The position numbers and the translations under genes are program-made. Below, in pieces: positions 57,312 to 64,000 of a DNA stretch of 64,000 nt. Every line of letters starts with the position of its first letter. Position 1 is the first letter of the stretch. The DNA comes from Microbacterium sp. GCS4 (GTDB lineage Bacteria; Actinomycetota; Actinomycetes; Actinomycetales; Microbacteriaceae), in NCBI RefSeq assembly GCF_001262495.1, contig NZ_LGYE01000001.1, positions 372,001-436,000 of the forward strand, given 5' to 3'. The notes under the pieces are model-generated. The model was not told where the DNA came from and did no database searches. It saw only the letters and a list, made by a program, of their open reading frames with translations.

Positions 57312-57377
57312 TTCGTGCCGAACGGCGCTCGCAAGCGTCCGCGGGCTCCCCTGTGGCAGAGCCGGTCACGGCACAAA
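57312..57377 (-). ncRNA. Predicted branched structure at the 5' end of the rplS mRNA
   Basis: In the rplS leader, 57377-57369 (TTTGTGCCG) can pair with 57320-57312 (CGGCACGAA) over 9 bp including one G-U. Inside lie two hairpins, GGCTC/GAGCC and CGCT/AGCG, giving a three-way junction. The outer stem begins within 1-2 nt of the transcription start predicted from CAGAAT (57388-57383). It may be an autoregulatory L19 leader; this was found by eye and not folded by program. Confidence 0.4.
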
Positions 57378-57382
57378 GGTCT

Positions 57383-57391
57383 ATTCTGCCA
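57383..57391 (-). promoter_or_regulatory. Candidate extended -10 of rplS
   Basis: On the minus strand TGGCAGAAT fits an extended -10 (TG-N-CANNNT). The identical nine bases stand before rpsP at 62354-62346. Confidence 0.45.
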
Positions 57392-57444
57392 TGGATGCCG
57401 CGCGCGACCAAAACCGCGGGGTGGTATGAGACCGCGCAGTGGGA

Positions 57445-57936
57445 TCAGAACTCCCGCTGCTCGGTCTCCTTGACCACGATGACCTCGTGGGCACGCGTCG
57501 CCGGCGCAGCCTCGTCCTCGCGGGGCAGGGTCGACCAGGTGATCGTCTCCCGGATGCGGGCGCCGCTCCCCTTCGCCTCGTTCCAGAGCTGCCACATCTG
57601 GAGCCAGACGAGACCGATCCCCGCGACCACGGCGCCGGCGAGCAGCCAACCGAAGGCCGCGCCGGGGAAGAAGCCGACCGCGATCGTGAGCCCGTGCCAC
57701 ACGGCGAATCCTGCGACGTCCCACCACGACACCGCGCGCTCGATGCGCACAGACGGACGGGAGCGCGTGAGCAGCGTGAGCAGGAGCTGTCCGACGAAGA
57801 CGGAGGGGATCGCGATGAAGAGCACCCAGAGGATCGCCCATCCACCCTGGAACACACCCCACCCGATGAGCAACCACAGCGGCAGCAGGAACGCGGCCGG
57901 GAGCAACCACCGGAAGAACGCCTGACGCAACCACAT
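57445..57936 (-). CDS. Small integral membrane protein, unknown function
   Basis: This 163-residue protein has about four hydrophobic helices (near 8-27, 32-51, 70-88 and 92-112) followed by a charged cytosolic tail of about 45 residues. No family is recognisable to me. The ATG at 57936 lies 6 nt after TACGAT (57948-57943), a probable leaderless start. It is divergent from map and stands between rplS and the rest of the usual rpsP-rplS cluster. Confidence 0.72.
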   Translation of the reverse strand: MWLRQAFFRWLLPAAFLLPLWLLIGWGVFQGGWAILWVLFIAIPSVFVGQLLLTLLTRSRPSVRIERAVSWWDVAGFAVWHGLTIAVGFFPGAAFGWLLAGAVVAGIGLVWLQMWQLWNEAKGSGARIRETITWSTLPREDEAAPATRAHEVIVVKETEQREF

Positions 57937-57942
57937 GCGTCG

Positions 57943-57948
57943 ATCGTA
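57943..57948 (-). promoter_or_regulatory. Candidate -10 for leaderless membrane-protein gene
   Basis: TACGAT on the minus strand begins 12 nt before the ATG at 57936. Confidence 0.5.
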
Positions 57949-58045
57949 CGACGACAGGCTGTGGACGGCCCCGGTGTTCGCTCTGAGCGCGTGGACGCCG
58001 CGCTGTCGATGATCGGGGACAATGGAGAGGACGAGAGGACACCCG

Positions 58046-58828
58046 ATGATCGAACTGCGCACCCCCGCCGAGATCGACGAGATGCGCGCCGCCGGGCGCT
58101 TCGTGGCGGAGGCCCTGGCGACCCTCCGGGACGAGACCAAGGTGGGCACCAACCTGCTGTCGATCGACCGTCGCGCGCACGACATGATCCGCAAGGCCGG
58201 GGCCGAGTCCTGCTACATCGACTACCACCCGTCGTTCGGCGCGAGCCCCTTCGGCAAGGTCATCTGCACCTCGATCAACGACGCCGTGCTGCACGGGCTC
58301 CCGCACGACTACACGCTTCGCGACGGCGATCTCGTGTCTCTGGATTTCGCGGTGTCCGTCGACGGCTGGGTCGCCGACTCGGCCGTCTCTTTCGTCGTCG
58401 GCACCGCGCGGGAGGAAGACCTCCGCCTCATCGAGACCACCGAGCGCGCTCTGGACGCGGCGATCACCGCGGCCGTCGTCGGCAATCGCATCGGCGACAT
58501 CTCTGCCGCGATCGCAGCGGTCTCGCACGGCGAGGGCTATTCGATCAACACGGACTTCGGCGGACACGGCGTCGGCCGCATCATGCACGGCGACCCGCAC
58601 GTGCCGAACGACGGCCGGGCCGGGCGCGGTTTCCCGCTGCGCGAGGGCCTCGTCTTCGCGCTCGAGCCCTGGTTGCTCGCGACCACGGACGAACTCGTCA
58701 CCGACCCCGACGGATGGACGCTGCGCAGTGTCGACGGCTCACGCGGCGCCCATTCCGAGCACACCGTCGCGGTCACGGCCGACGGACCGATCGTGTTGAC
58801 CGACCGGTCGTTCCTCGGGGTCCGCTGA
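58046..58828 (+). CDS. map: Type I methionine aminopeptidase
   Basis: This 260-residue enzyme removes the initiator Met from nascent proteins. The pita-bread fold motifs are complete: SFGASPFGKVICTSINDAVLHG, the two metal Asp in LDFAVSVDGWVADSA, the metal His in GHGVGRIMHGDP and the metal Glu in FALEPW. ATG 58046 is chosen with GAGAGGAC 6 nt upstream and because homology starts there. Its stop TGA lies in the loop of a 6-bp hairpin (58820-58834) between convergent genes. Confidence 0.96.
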   Translation: MIELRTPAEIDEMRAAGRFVAEALATLRDETKVGTNLLSIDRRAHDMIRKAGAESCYIDYHPSFGASPFGKVICTSINDAVLHGLPHDYTLRDGDLVSLDFAVSVDGWVADSAVSFVVGTAREEDLRLIETTERALDAAITAAVVGNRIGDISAAIAAVSHGEGYSINTDFGGHGVGRIMHGDPHVPNDGRAGRGFPLREGLVFALEPWLLATTDELVTDPDGWTLRSVDGSRGAHSEHTVAVTADGPIVLTDRSFLGVR

Positions 58829-58837
58829 GCGGACGCC

Positions 58838-59575
58838 TCAACGGCGTTCGTACACGAAGACGTCGGTGACCACCGGCAGCTCGAGGACTTCGAGTCCCCG
58901 CGTCGTCGGATCCTCATCCAGGATCCGCTCGATGTCCGCGATCATCTCCGCCCGCCCGGTGGCATCGGCGACCAGGAAGGTGCTGACGGTCCCCCAGCGA
59001 CGCAGGTAGTCGTCCCGGCGGATGCTCTCGACCGTCCGGATCTCGTCCCGACGGACGAACGCGAAGCCCGGGAGCTCCTCCGTCGCACTCGCCGAGGTGC
59101 CGTCCTGCTCCGCGACTGCCGGGTGCGCGACCCGATGAGCTGCGCGATCCCACGCACAGTCGGGATCGGAGTGGTTCCAGAGGAGTCCGAGGACTCCCCC
59201 GGGGCGGAGGACCCGGGCGATCTCCGCGCACGCCGCGTCCCTGTCGAACCAGTGGAACGCCTGCGCCACTGTCACCGCGTCGACCGACGCATCGGGGCAC
59301 GGGATCGCCTCCGCATTCCCGACATGGGCGTCGACTCCGGGGTGCTTCGCGCGCAGCACGTCGAGCATCGGCACGGAGGGCTCGACCGCGATCACCTTCT
59401 CCGCGCGGTCGAGGAGAAGGCGGGTGAACTTGCCCGTGCCGGCGCCGAGGTCGAGCACCACCTGCAGCGGCACGGGAACGATGATCTCGGCCGCGGCCGC
59501 GGGGAAGCCCGGCCGGTACCGGTCGTAGTCTTCTCCGGAAGTCTCGAACGATCGTGCCAGCACCTCATCCACCAT
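58838..59575 (-). CDS. Class I SAM-dependent methyltransferase
   Basis: This 245-residue Rossmann-fold methyltransferase has motif I VLDLGAGTGKFT near residues 39-50, then VIAVEPSVPMLDVL and ASVDAVTVAQAFHWFD. The latter resembles the UbiE/TrmB-adjacent methyltransferases of small molecules. The substrate is unknown. The ATG at 59575 follows TAGCGT (59587-59582) by 6 nt and so is likely leaderless. It is divergent from the phosphatase gene 53 nt away. Confidence 0.88.
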   Translation of the reverse strand: MVDEVLARSFETSGEDYDRYRPGFPAAAAEIIVPVPLQVVLDLGAGTGKFTRLLLDRAEKVIAVEPSVPMLDVLRAKHPGVDAHVGNAEAIPCPDASVDAVTVAQAFHWFDRDAACAEIARVLRPGGVLGLLWNHSDPDCAWDRAAHRVAHPAVAEQDGTSASATEELPGFAFVRRDEIRTVESIRRDDYLRRWGTVSTFLVADATGRAEMIADIERILDEDPTTRGLEVLELPVVTDVFVYERR

Positions 59576-59581
59576 GCCTCG

Positions 59582-59587
59582 ACGCTA
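59582..59587 (-). promoter_or_regulatory. Candidate -10 for leaderless methyltransferase gene
   Basis: TAGCGT on the minus strand begins 12 nt before the ATG at 59575. Confidence 0.5.
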
Positions 59588-59616
59588 GCAGCCGCGGTCC
59601 CACCGACCGGCTGTGC

Positions 59617-59622
59617 CATCCT
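59617..59622 (+). promoter_or_regulatory. Candidate extended -10 for leaderless phosphatase gene
   Basis: CATCCT preceded by TG-C begins 12 nt before the ATG at 59629. The first T of the hexamer is replaced by C but the extended TG is present. Confidence 0.4.
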
Positions 59623-59628
59623 GGACGC

Positions 59629-60222
59629 ATGATCCCGCAGGACCGTCACGTACCGGAGCATCTGTTCCTGGTGCGTCACGGCCAGACCGACTGGAACCTC
59701 GAGCATCGGATGCACGGCCAGCTGGACTCGCCGCTCACCGCGGAGGGGCTCCGCCAGGCCGAGAGGATGGCGGAGCTGCTGTCGGACCGAGGAGTCGCGA
59801 CCGTGTGCTCGAGCCCACTCGGTCGCGCGCTGCGCACCGCCGTCGTCATCGCCGAGCGGACGGGGGCCGACCTCGTCGAGGTACCCGAGCTCGCGGAGAT
59901 CCACCACGGCGACCTGGCCGGCCTCACGTGGGAGGAGGCGGACGAGAGATTCCCCACGGCCCGCGCCGACCGTGCGGAGAACCGTTACGGGTGGGCGTTC
60001 CCCGGTGGGGAGAGCTACGCGCAGGCACGCGCGCGGGCTCGTCGCGCCCTGACGGCGTGCGGATGGGCATCGACCGGCACCCCGGTGCTCGTGAGCCACG
60101 AGATGATCGGGAGGATGCTGCGCGCCGAGCTGCGCGGGCTCGACGCCCCGACCGCGCTCGGCCTCCGGCATCCCCACGGTGTGGTGTTCGAGATCGAAGG
60201 CAGGAGCGAGCGGATGCTCTAG
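59629..60222 (+). CDS. Histidine phosphatase family protein
   Basis: This 197-residue phosphoglycerate-mutase-like phosphatase has the catalytic [10 protein letters not shown] near residues 14-23. [10 protein letters not shown], the acid EIHHGDLAG and a second catalytic His in [11 protein letters not shown] follow. The substrate could be a small phospho-metabolite; it cannot be told. The ATG at 59629 is supported by the 6-nt spacing to CATCCT. Its stop and that of trmD share one CTAG tetranucleotide (60219-60222). Confidence 0.9.
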   Translation: MIPQDRHVPEHLFLVRHGQTDWNLEHRMHGQLDSPLTAEGLRQAERMAELLSDRGVATVCSSPLGRALRTAVVIAERTGADLVEVPELAEIHHGDLAGLTWEEADERFPTARADRAENRYGWAFPGGESYAQARARARRALTACGWASTGTPVLVSHEMIGRMLRAELRGLDAPTALGLRHPHGVVFEIEGRSERML

Positions 60223-60923
60223 TCGTCGGTCTCCGCGAGCAGGTCAGGTCGGCGGGTCCGCGTGCGCTCTATCTGCTGCTCACGACGCCATGACGCGATG
60301 GCCGCGTGGTTGCCGCTGAGAAGCACATCGGGCACCGCGCGCTCGCGCCACGCCGACGGCTTCGTGTAGGAGGGGTACTCCAGCAGCCCGTCCTCGTGCG
60401 ACTCCTCGACGAGGCTCTCCGGGTTGCCGACGACGCCGGGGATCAGACGGCCGATGGCCTCGATCATCGCCATGGACGCGACCTCTCCTCCGTTGAGCAC
60501 ATAGTCGCCGAGGCTGAGCAGTCTCACCTCTCCGAGGTCGGCAGCGTACTCGAACACCCGCTCGTCGATGCCCTCGTAACGGCCGCAACCGAAGACCAGG
60601 TGCTCGCGCGTGCTCAGATCGCGCGCTGTCGCCTGAGTGAACACCTCACCGGCGGGCGAGGGGAAGATGATGGTCGGCCGATCGGACACGGGCGCGCGCG
60701 TGACCAGGTCGTCCAGCGCCGCGCCCCAGGGCTCGGGCTTCATGACCATGCCGGCACCGCCGCCGTAGGGTGTGTCGTCGACCGTTCGATGGCGGTCGTG
60801 CGTCCAGTCGCGCAGGTCGTGCACGGCCAGGTCGAGGATGCCGGTGCTGCGCGCCTTCCCCAGCAGGGAGAGCGTCAGGCCGTCGAAGTACGACGGGAAG
60901 ATCGAGACGACGTCGATGCGCAC
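60219..60923 (-). CDS. trmD: tRNA (guanine-N1)-methyltransferase
   Basis: This 234-residue SPOUT knot enzyme methylates G37 of tRNAs that read CNN codons, preventing frameshifts. [26 protein letters not shown] and the knot [12 protein letters not shown] are complete. GTG 60923 is chosen because [10 protein letters not shown] is the family opening; an upstream reading would overlap rimM. It is the last gene of rpsP-khpA-rimM-trmD, 19 nt after rimM. Confidence 0.97.
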   Translation of the reverse strand: MRIDVVSIFPSYFDGLTLSLLGKARSTGILDLAVHDLRDWTHDRHRTVDDTPYGGGAGMVMKPEPWGAALDDLVTRAPVSDRPTIIFPSPAGEVFTQATARDLSTREHLVFGCGRYEGIDERVFEYAADLGEVRLLSLGDYVLNGGEVASMAMIEAIGRLIPGVVGNPESLVEESHEDGLLEYPSYTKPSAWRERAVPDVLLSGNHAAIASWRREQQIERTRTRRPDLLAETDD

Positions 60924-60942
60924 GGGAGAACCGTACCCGAGG

Positions 60943-61545
60943 TCACTCGGAGGCGTCGGAGTCCGTGGACTCCCCCGCGCCCTCGGTACTGTCGGTGTCG
61001 GGGAGCTCCTCGAAGAGCCCGGCCGGCGGTGTGACGATGACACGCCCGGCGCTGACGTCGACGGTGGGGACGATGGCTTCGACGAACGGAACCATGACCT
61101 CCTGCTCGCCTGCCTTCACGATGAGGAGGTCCTGTGCGGGCATGTGCTCGACGCGCGCGACGCGGCCGATCACGACGTCGTCGCGGACGACGTCGAGTCC
61201 CACGAGCTGGTGGTCGAACCAGGCGTTGTCCTCGACCTCGTCGGCGTCCTGGTCGATCCAGAGGATCGCGCGCACGAGTCCCTCGGCAGCCGAGCGGTCG
61301 TCGACGTCGTCGAGGAAGACGACGGGGTTGCCGTTCATGACGCGATACTCGCGCACCGTCACGGTCTTGCCGTGCCACGGAGACGCCTCGGGCACCTGAA
61401 GCGTGAACTCGGCACCCGGCACGAAGCGTCGCTCGGGGTTGTCGGTGTACAGCTCGAGCTTCAGTGCGCCCTTGAGGCCGTGGGCCTTGACGAGACGCCC
61501 GACGCGGAGCTGGTTCTTGCCCTGGTTCTTGTCCTTCGGCACCAC
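60943..61545 (-). CDS. rimM: Ribosome maturation factor RimM
   Basis: This 200-residue RimM assists 30S assembly around S19. The N-terminal beta-barrel [18 protein letters not shown] and the PRC-barrel domain ([20 protein letters not shown], then [11 protein letters not shown]) are intact. An acidic Ser/Asp/Glu tail of about 22 residues is added at the C-terminus. The GTG at 61545 lies 2 nt after the khpA stop. Confidence 0.96.
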   Translation of the reverse strand: MVPKDKNQGKNQLRVGRLVKAHGLKGALKLELYTDNPERRFVPGAEFTLQVPEASPWHGKTVTVREYRVMNGNPVVFLDDVDDRSAAEGLVRAILWIDQDADEVEDNAWFDHQLVGLDVVRDDVVIGRVARVEHMPAQDLLIVKAGEQEVMVPFVEAIVPTVDVSAGRVIVTPPAGLFEELPDTDSTEGAGESTDSDASE

Positions 61546-61547
61546 GG

Positions 61548-61778
61548 TCAGTCGTCCGCGACGTCGACGCGGACGCGACGGCCATCAGCCAGGGCGGTGA
61601 TGAGCGTGCGCAGTGCCTTGGCGGTGCGGCCGCCGCGCCCGATCACGCGTCCACGATCGTCGGGGTGCACACGCACCTCGAGAAGGTCGCCTCGCGGCGA
61701 GGTGGAGGCGTTGATACGCACATCCTCCGGGTGATCGACGATCCCCTTGACGATGTGTTCGAGCGCGGCGGCGAGCAC
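61548..61778 (-). CDS. khpA: KH-domain RNA-binding protein KhpA
   Basis: This 76-residue single KH domain has the GxxG loop in GRVIGRGGRTAKALR. It acts as a small RNA-binding partner of KhpB in Gram-positives and is usually found between rpsP and rimM, as here. The GTG at 61778 lies 6 nt after the rpsP stop. Length and order are normal. Confidence 0.95.
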   Translation of the reverse strand: MLAAALEHIVKGIVDHPEDVRINASTSPRGDLLEVRVHPDDRGRVIGRGGRTAKALRTLITALADGRRVRVDVADD

Positions 61779-61784
61779 AGCAGA

Positions 61785-62222
61785 TTACTCGGAGTCGGCG
61801 GCGGGAGCCTCAGCGGCCTCCGCGTCGGCCTCGGCGGCGGGAGCCTCCGCAGCGGGAGTCTCTTCCTTCTTCTCCGCCTTGGGCTTGATGACCGACTTCT
61901 TGGAGGAGTCGGCCTCGAAGGCCGTCTTCTCCTCGGCGACCTTGAGGGTGGACTTCGCGTCCTTGTCGCCCTTGAAGGTGCCCCAGTCGCCCGTGATCTT
62001 GAGAAGCGCGGTGACCTGCTCGGTCGGCTGCGCACCGACGGACAGCCAGTACTGCGCACGCTCGGAGTCGACCTCGATGAACGAGGGCTCCTCGGTGGGG
62101 TGGTACTTGCCGATCTCCTCGATCACACGACCGTCGCGCTTGGTGCGCGAGTCGGCGACGACGATGCGGTAGTACGGCGCGCGGATCTTGCCCAGGCGCT
62201 TGAGACGAATCTTGACAGCCAC
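61785..62222 (-). CDS. rpsP: 30S ribosomal protein S16 with Ala/Glu-rich tail
   Basis: This 145-residue S16 opens [12 protein letters not shown] and contains [16 protein letters not shown] and [13 protein letters not shown]. The normal S16 core is about 85 residues, so the last ~55 are an extension, first Lys/Ser-rich and then Ala/Glu-rich, comparable to the tail of S2. The GTG at 62222 has CAGGAG 6 nt upstream. The predicted leader is about 117 nt from an extended -10 at 62354-62346. Confidence 0.96.
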   Translation of the reverse strand: MAVKIRLKRLGKIRAPYYRIVVADSRTKRDGRVIEEIGKYHPTEEPSFIEVDSERAQYWLSVGAQPTEQVTALLKITGDWGTFKGDKDAKSTLKVAEEKTAFEADSSKKSVIKPKAEKKEETPAAEAPAAEADAEAAEAPAADSE

Positions 62223-62306
62223 GATTCTCCTGAATTGTGTGGAAAGTGACGAACCGGTCGCCTGGAGAGTGGGGTGCACTCCCGGCGGAAGCTCAAAGGG
62301 AGGACT

Positions 62307-62354
62307 CGTGCTGGATAGAGGGTCGAGCACGTCGTCCGACCCTCTATTCTGCCA
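62307..62354 (-). promoter_or_regulatory. rpsP promoter with inverted repeat and 5' stem-loop
   Basis: TGGCAGAAT (62354-62346) is the candidate extended -10. A perfect 11-bp inverted repeat, ATAGAGGGTCG (62315-62325) and its complement (62337-62347) with an 11-nt spacer, covers the -10 edge and predicted start near 62339. In the RNA, CGTGCT (62331-62326) can pair with AGCACG (62312-62307). Confidence 0.45.
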
Positions 62355-62417
62355 GATCCACGCGCCAGGAGCGAAACGCGGCGACACGGGCCTTGCCGTG
62401 TCGCCGACGCTGCGTGT

Positions 62418-62423
62418 CAGACT
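62418..62423 (+). promoter_or_regulatory. Candidate extended -10 for leaderless GCS2 gene
   Basis: CAGACT preceded by TG-T begins 12 nt before the GTG at 62430, with no ribosome-binding site between. Confidence 0.4.
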
Positions 62424-62429
62424 GAGCGC

Positions 62430-63581
62430 GTGCCCCTCGAGTTCGCGTCCTCCGTACGCTCCACCGTCGGCCTGGAATGGGAGATCATGCTCGCCGATCC
62501 GGCGACCGGCGATCTCGTGGGCCGCGCCCCCGAGCTGCTGTCCGCGCTGGAGGCCGAGAGCGCCGATGAGCGCCACACGGTGACCGGCGAGCTCCTCACC
62601 AACACGATCGAGGTGACCAGCGGCATCGGCGACTCCGTGGCGCACGCCGTCGACGACATCGCGAACGCGATCTCCGCTGTCCGCAGCGCCACCGATCCCG
62701 CCGGGATCGAGCTGCTCTCCGCCGGGAGCCACCCCTTCGCGCAGTGGTTCGACCAGGAGGTCACCGACAAGACGCGGTACCACACGCTCATCGAGCGCAC
62801 CCAGTGGTGGGGTCGCAACATGATGATCTGGGGAATCCATGTGCACATCGGCGTGGAGGACAAGCGCAAGGTCATCCCGATCATCAACGCGCTCGCGGCA
62901 TACCTCCCGCATCTTCAGGCGCTGTCGGCGTCGAGTCCGTTCTGGGCGGGTGAGCGCACCGGGTACGCCTCCAATCGCGCACTCGTGTTCCAGCAGCTTC
63001 CGACGGCAGGTCTCCCCTGGCAGCTCGCCGACTGGTCGGAGTACGAGTCCTATCTCGACGACATGGTGCGCACAGGGGTCATGGCGGACGCGACGGAGGT
63101 GCGGTGGGACATCCGTCCCGCTCCTCGCTGGGGGACGATCGAGGTCCGTGCCTGCGACGGGCTCTCGACCCTTCCCGAGCTGGCCGCCGTCGCCGCGCTC
63201 GTCCAGGTCCTGGTGGAGCATCTCTCGCGCGAGCTCGACGAGGGACGCGCTCTTCCGACTCTGCCCTCGTGGTATCACCGCGAGAACAAGTGGCGCGCCG
63301 CTCGCTACGGCCTCGACGCCCGCGTGATCGTCGATGCCGCCGGCACGCAGCGTCCTGTGCGCGACCACGTCGCGGAGATACTGGAGGAACTCGCGCCGCT
63401 CGCCGTGGAACTCGGCTGCGTGCGGGAGTTCGGCAGCATAGACACGATCCTCACGGACGGCGCGAGCTACGAACGGCAGCTGACGATCGCGAACGCCACC
63501 GGCGGGAACCTGCAGGCGGTCGTGCAGCACCTGATCCGCGAGTTCCGCTCCGGTCCCGAAGCCTCGACCGACATCCCCTGA
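62430..63581 (+). CDS. Carboxylate-amine ligase, GCS2 (YbdK-type glutamate-cysteine ligase) family
   Basis: This 383-residue GCS2-family protein resembles Ybd[13 protein letters not shown] near residues 12-23 and the metal-binding [12 protein letters not shown] near 134-145 are the family signatures, with [20 protein letters not shown] following. YbdK-type proteins have weak gamma-glutamylcysteine ligase activity at best, so the amine substrate is uncertain; actinobacteria usually rely on mycothiol. The GTG at 62430 is a probable leaderless start. It is divergent from rpsP and converges on the regulator gene with a 22-nt gap. Confidence 0.88.
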   Translation: MPLEFASSVRSTVGLEWEIMLADPATGDLVGRAPELLSALEAESADERHTVTGELLTNTIEVTSGIGDSVAHAVDDIANAISAVRSATDPAGIELLSAGSHPFAQWFDQEVTDKTRYHTLIERTQWWGRNMMIWGIHVHIGVEDKRKVIPIINALAAYLPHLQALSASSPFWAGERTGYASNRALVFQQLPTAGLPWQLADWSEYESYLDDMVRTGVMADATEVRWDIRPAPRWGTIEVRACDGLSTLPELAAVAALVQVLVEHLSRELDEGRALPTLPSWYHRENKWRAARYGLDARVIVDAAGTQRPVRDHVAEILEELAPLAVELGCVREFGSIDTILTDGASYERQLTIANATGGNLQAVVQHLIREFRSGPEASTDIP

Positions 63582-63603
63582 GCCGCGCGCACCGTCGAGG
63601 CCC

Positions 63604-63999
63604 CTAGTCCTCGACGAGCCGTCGTGCGAGCCCCTCGTCGAGCACGACGTCGGTGACGAGGTCGGCGGCGATCGCGGCGCGCAGGCTCACCAGCTTGGGG
63701 ATGCCGGAGACCACGCATACGCGTCGGGGAACACGCCGCAGCCTGTCGAGCCCAGGACCGGTAGCCCGTGCGTTCACCCTGATGTCCCGCCAGGAGCCGT
63801 CGGCGCGGAAGAACACGGTCGCGACATCGCCGATCGCGTGGTCCTCCCGAAGGCTCCGGTAGTCGTCTCGTCCCAGGTACCCGCCGACATAGACCCGACT
63901 GGGCACCTCCGCAGCGGGCGATCCGAGGCTGAACACGGCGATGTCCATCTTGGCCTGCAGGTCGAGTACCCGTCGCGTGCTGCGCTCGCGCCACATCGC
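63604..63999 (-). CDS. SorC/DeoR-type sugar-binding transcriptional regulator (5' part outside window)
   Basis: Only the C-terminal ~131 residues are visible; the frame is open at the right window edge. [29 protein letters not shown] and [17 protein letters not shown] match the sugar-phosphate-binding domain of SorC-family regulators, whose effector controls DNA binding by an N-terminal HTH. That HTH and the target operon lie outside the window. The domain ends normally at LARRLVED. Confidence 0.85.
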   Translation of the reverse strand, partial: AMWRERSTRRVLDLQAKMDIAVFSLGSPAAEVPSRVYVGGYLGRDDYRSLREDHAIGDVATVFFRADGSWRDIRVNARATGPGLDRLRRVPRRVCVVSGIPKLVSLRAAIAADLVTDVVLDEGLARRLVED

Positions 64000-64000
64000 C

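Overview
The window is high-GC bacterial chromosome from an actinomycete, most likely Microbacteriaceae and probably Microbacterium or a close relative. This rests on base composition, on many GTG starts and 1-4 nt gene overlaps, and on actinobacterial signatures: GlgE next to GlgB, group II truncated haemoglobin, a DivIVA-repeat protein behind cdsA, DUF2017 behind clpS, DUF2469 behind rnhB, and yraN-comM-dprA-xerC running back to an M23 gene beside rpsB. It is almost wholly core genome. I see no prophage, insertion sequence, CRISPR array, conjugative module, secondary-metabolite cluster or defence island; the only tyrosine recombinase is the housekeeping XerC.

Layout. 1-9.8 kb: end of an M1 aminopeptidase; a coupled mscS - truncated globin - FAD dehydrogenase operon; two acyl-CoA thioesterases; ettA; a small lipoprotein. 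9.8-16.8 kb: ssb, tRNA-Arg(TCT), orn, tRNA-His(GTG), a CopB-type P-ATPase behind a CsoR-like operator, a lysE-family gene carrying an amber codon, and a coupled metallopeptidase-clpS-DUF2017 trio. 16.8-32.5 kb: dinB, gatCAB, an acyl-CoA synthetase, a DEAD-box helicase, two GNAT acetyltransferases, and a cysteine desulfurase - mnmA - ligA run. 32.6-39.0 kb: glgX, glgE, glgB for alpha-glucan metabolism. 39-45.5 kb: a thioredoxin/TPR protein, an uncharacterised membrane protein, an AI-2E family permease, a hydrolase pair, a lytic-transglycosylase-like secreted protein. 45-50 kb: the rpsB-tsf-pyrH-frr-cdsA-divIVA-like block. 50-57 kb: a frameshifted M23 gene, then xerC, dprA, comM, yraN, DUF2469, rnhB, lepB, rplS on the minus strand. 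57-62.3 kb: map and three accessory genes, then rpsP-khpA-rimM-trmD. 62.4-64 kb: a GCS2-type ligase and the end of a SorC-type regulator.

I did not find a clearly new multi-gene system. The most interesting signals are regulatory or evolutionary. At least nineteen genes have a candidate -10 hexamer starting exactly 12 nt before the start codon, which predicts leaderless mRNAs. Three ribosomal-protein genes (rpsB, rplS, rpsP) have predicted mRNA 5' ends at or close to strong stem structures. The lipoprotein gene has its -10 in the 6-nt centre of a perfect 11-bp inverted repeat. Two genes look broken by single-base events: lysE-like (TAG at codon 6) and M23 (one-base deletion between signal peptide and mature domain).
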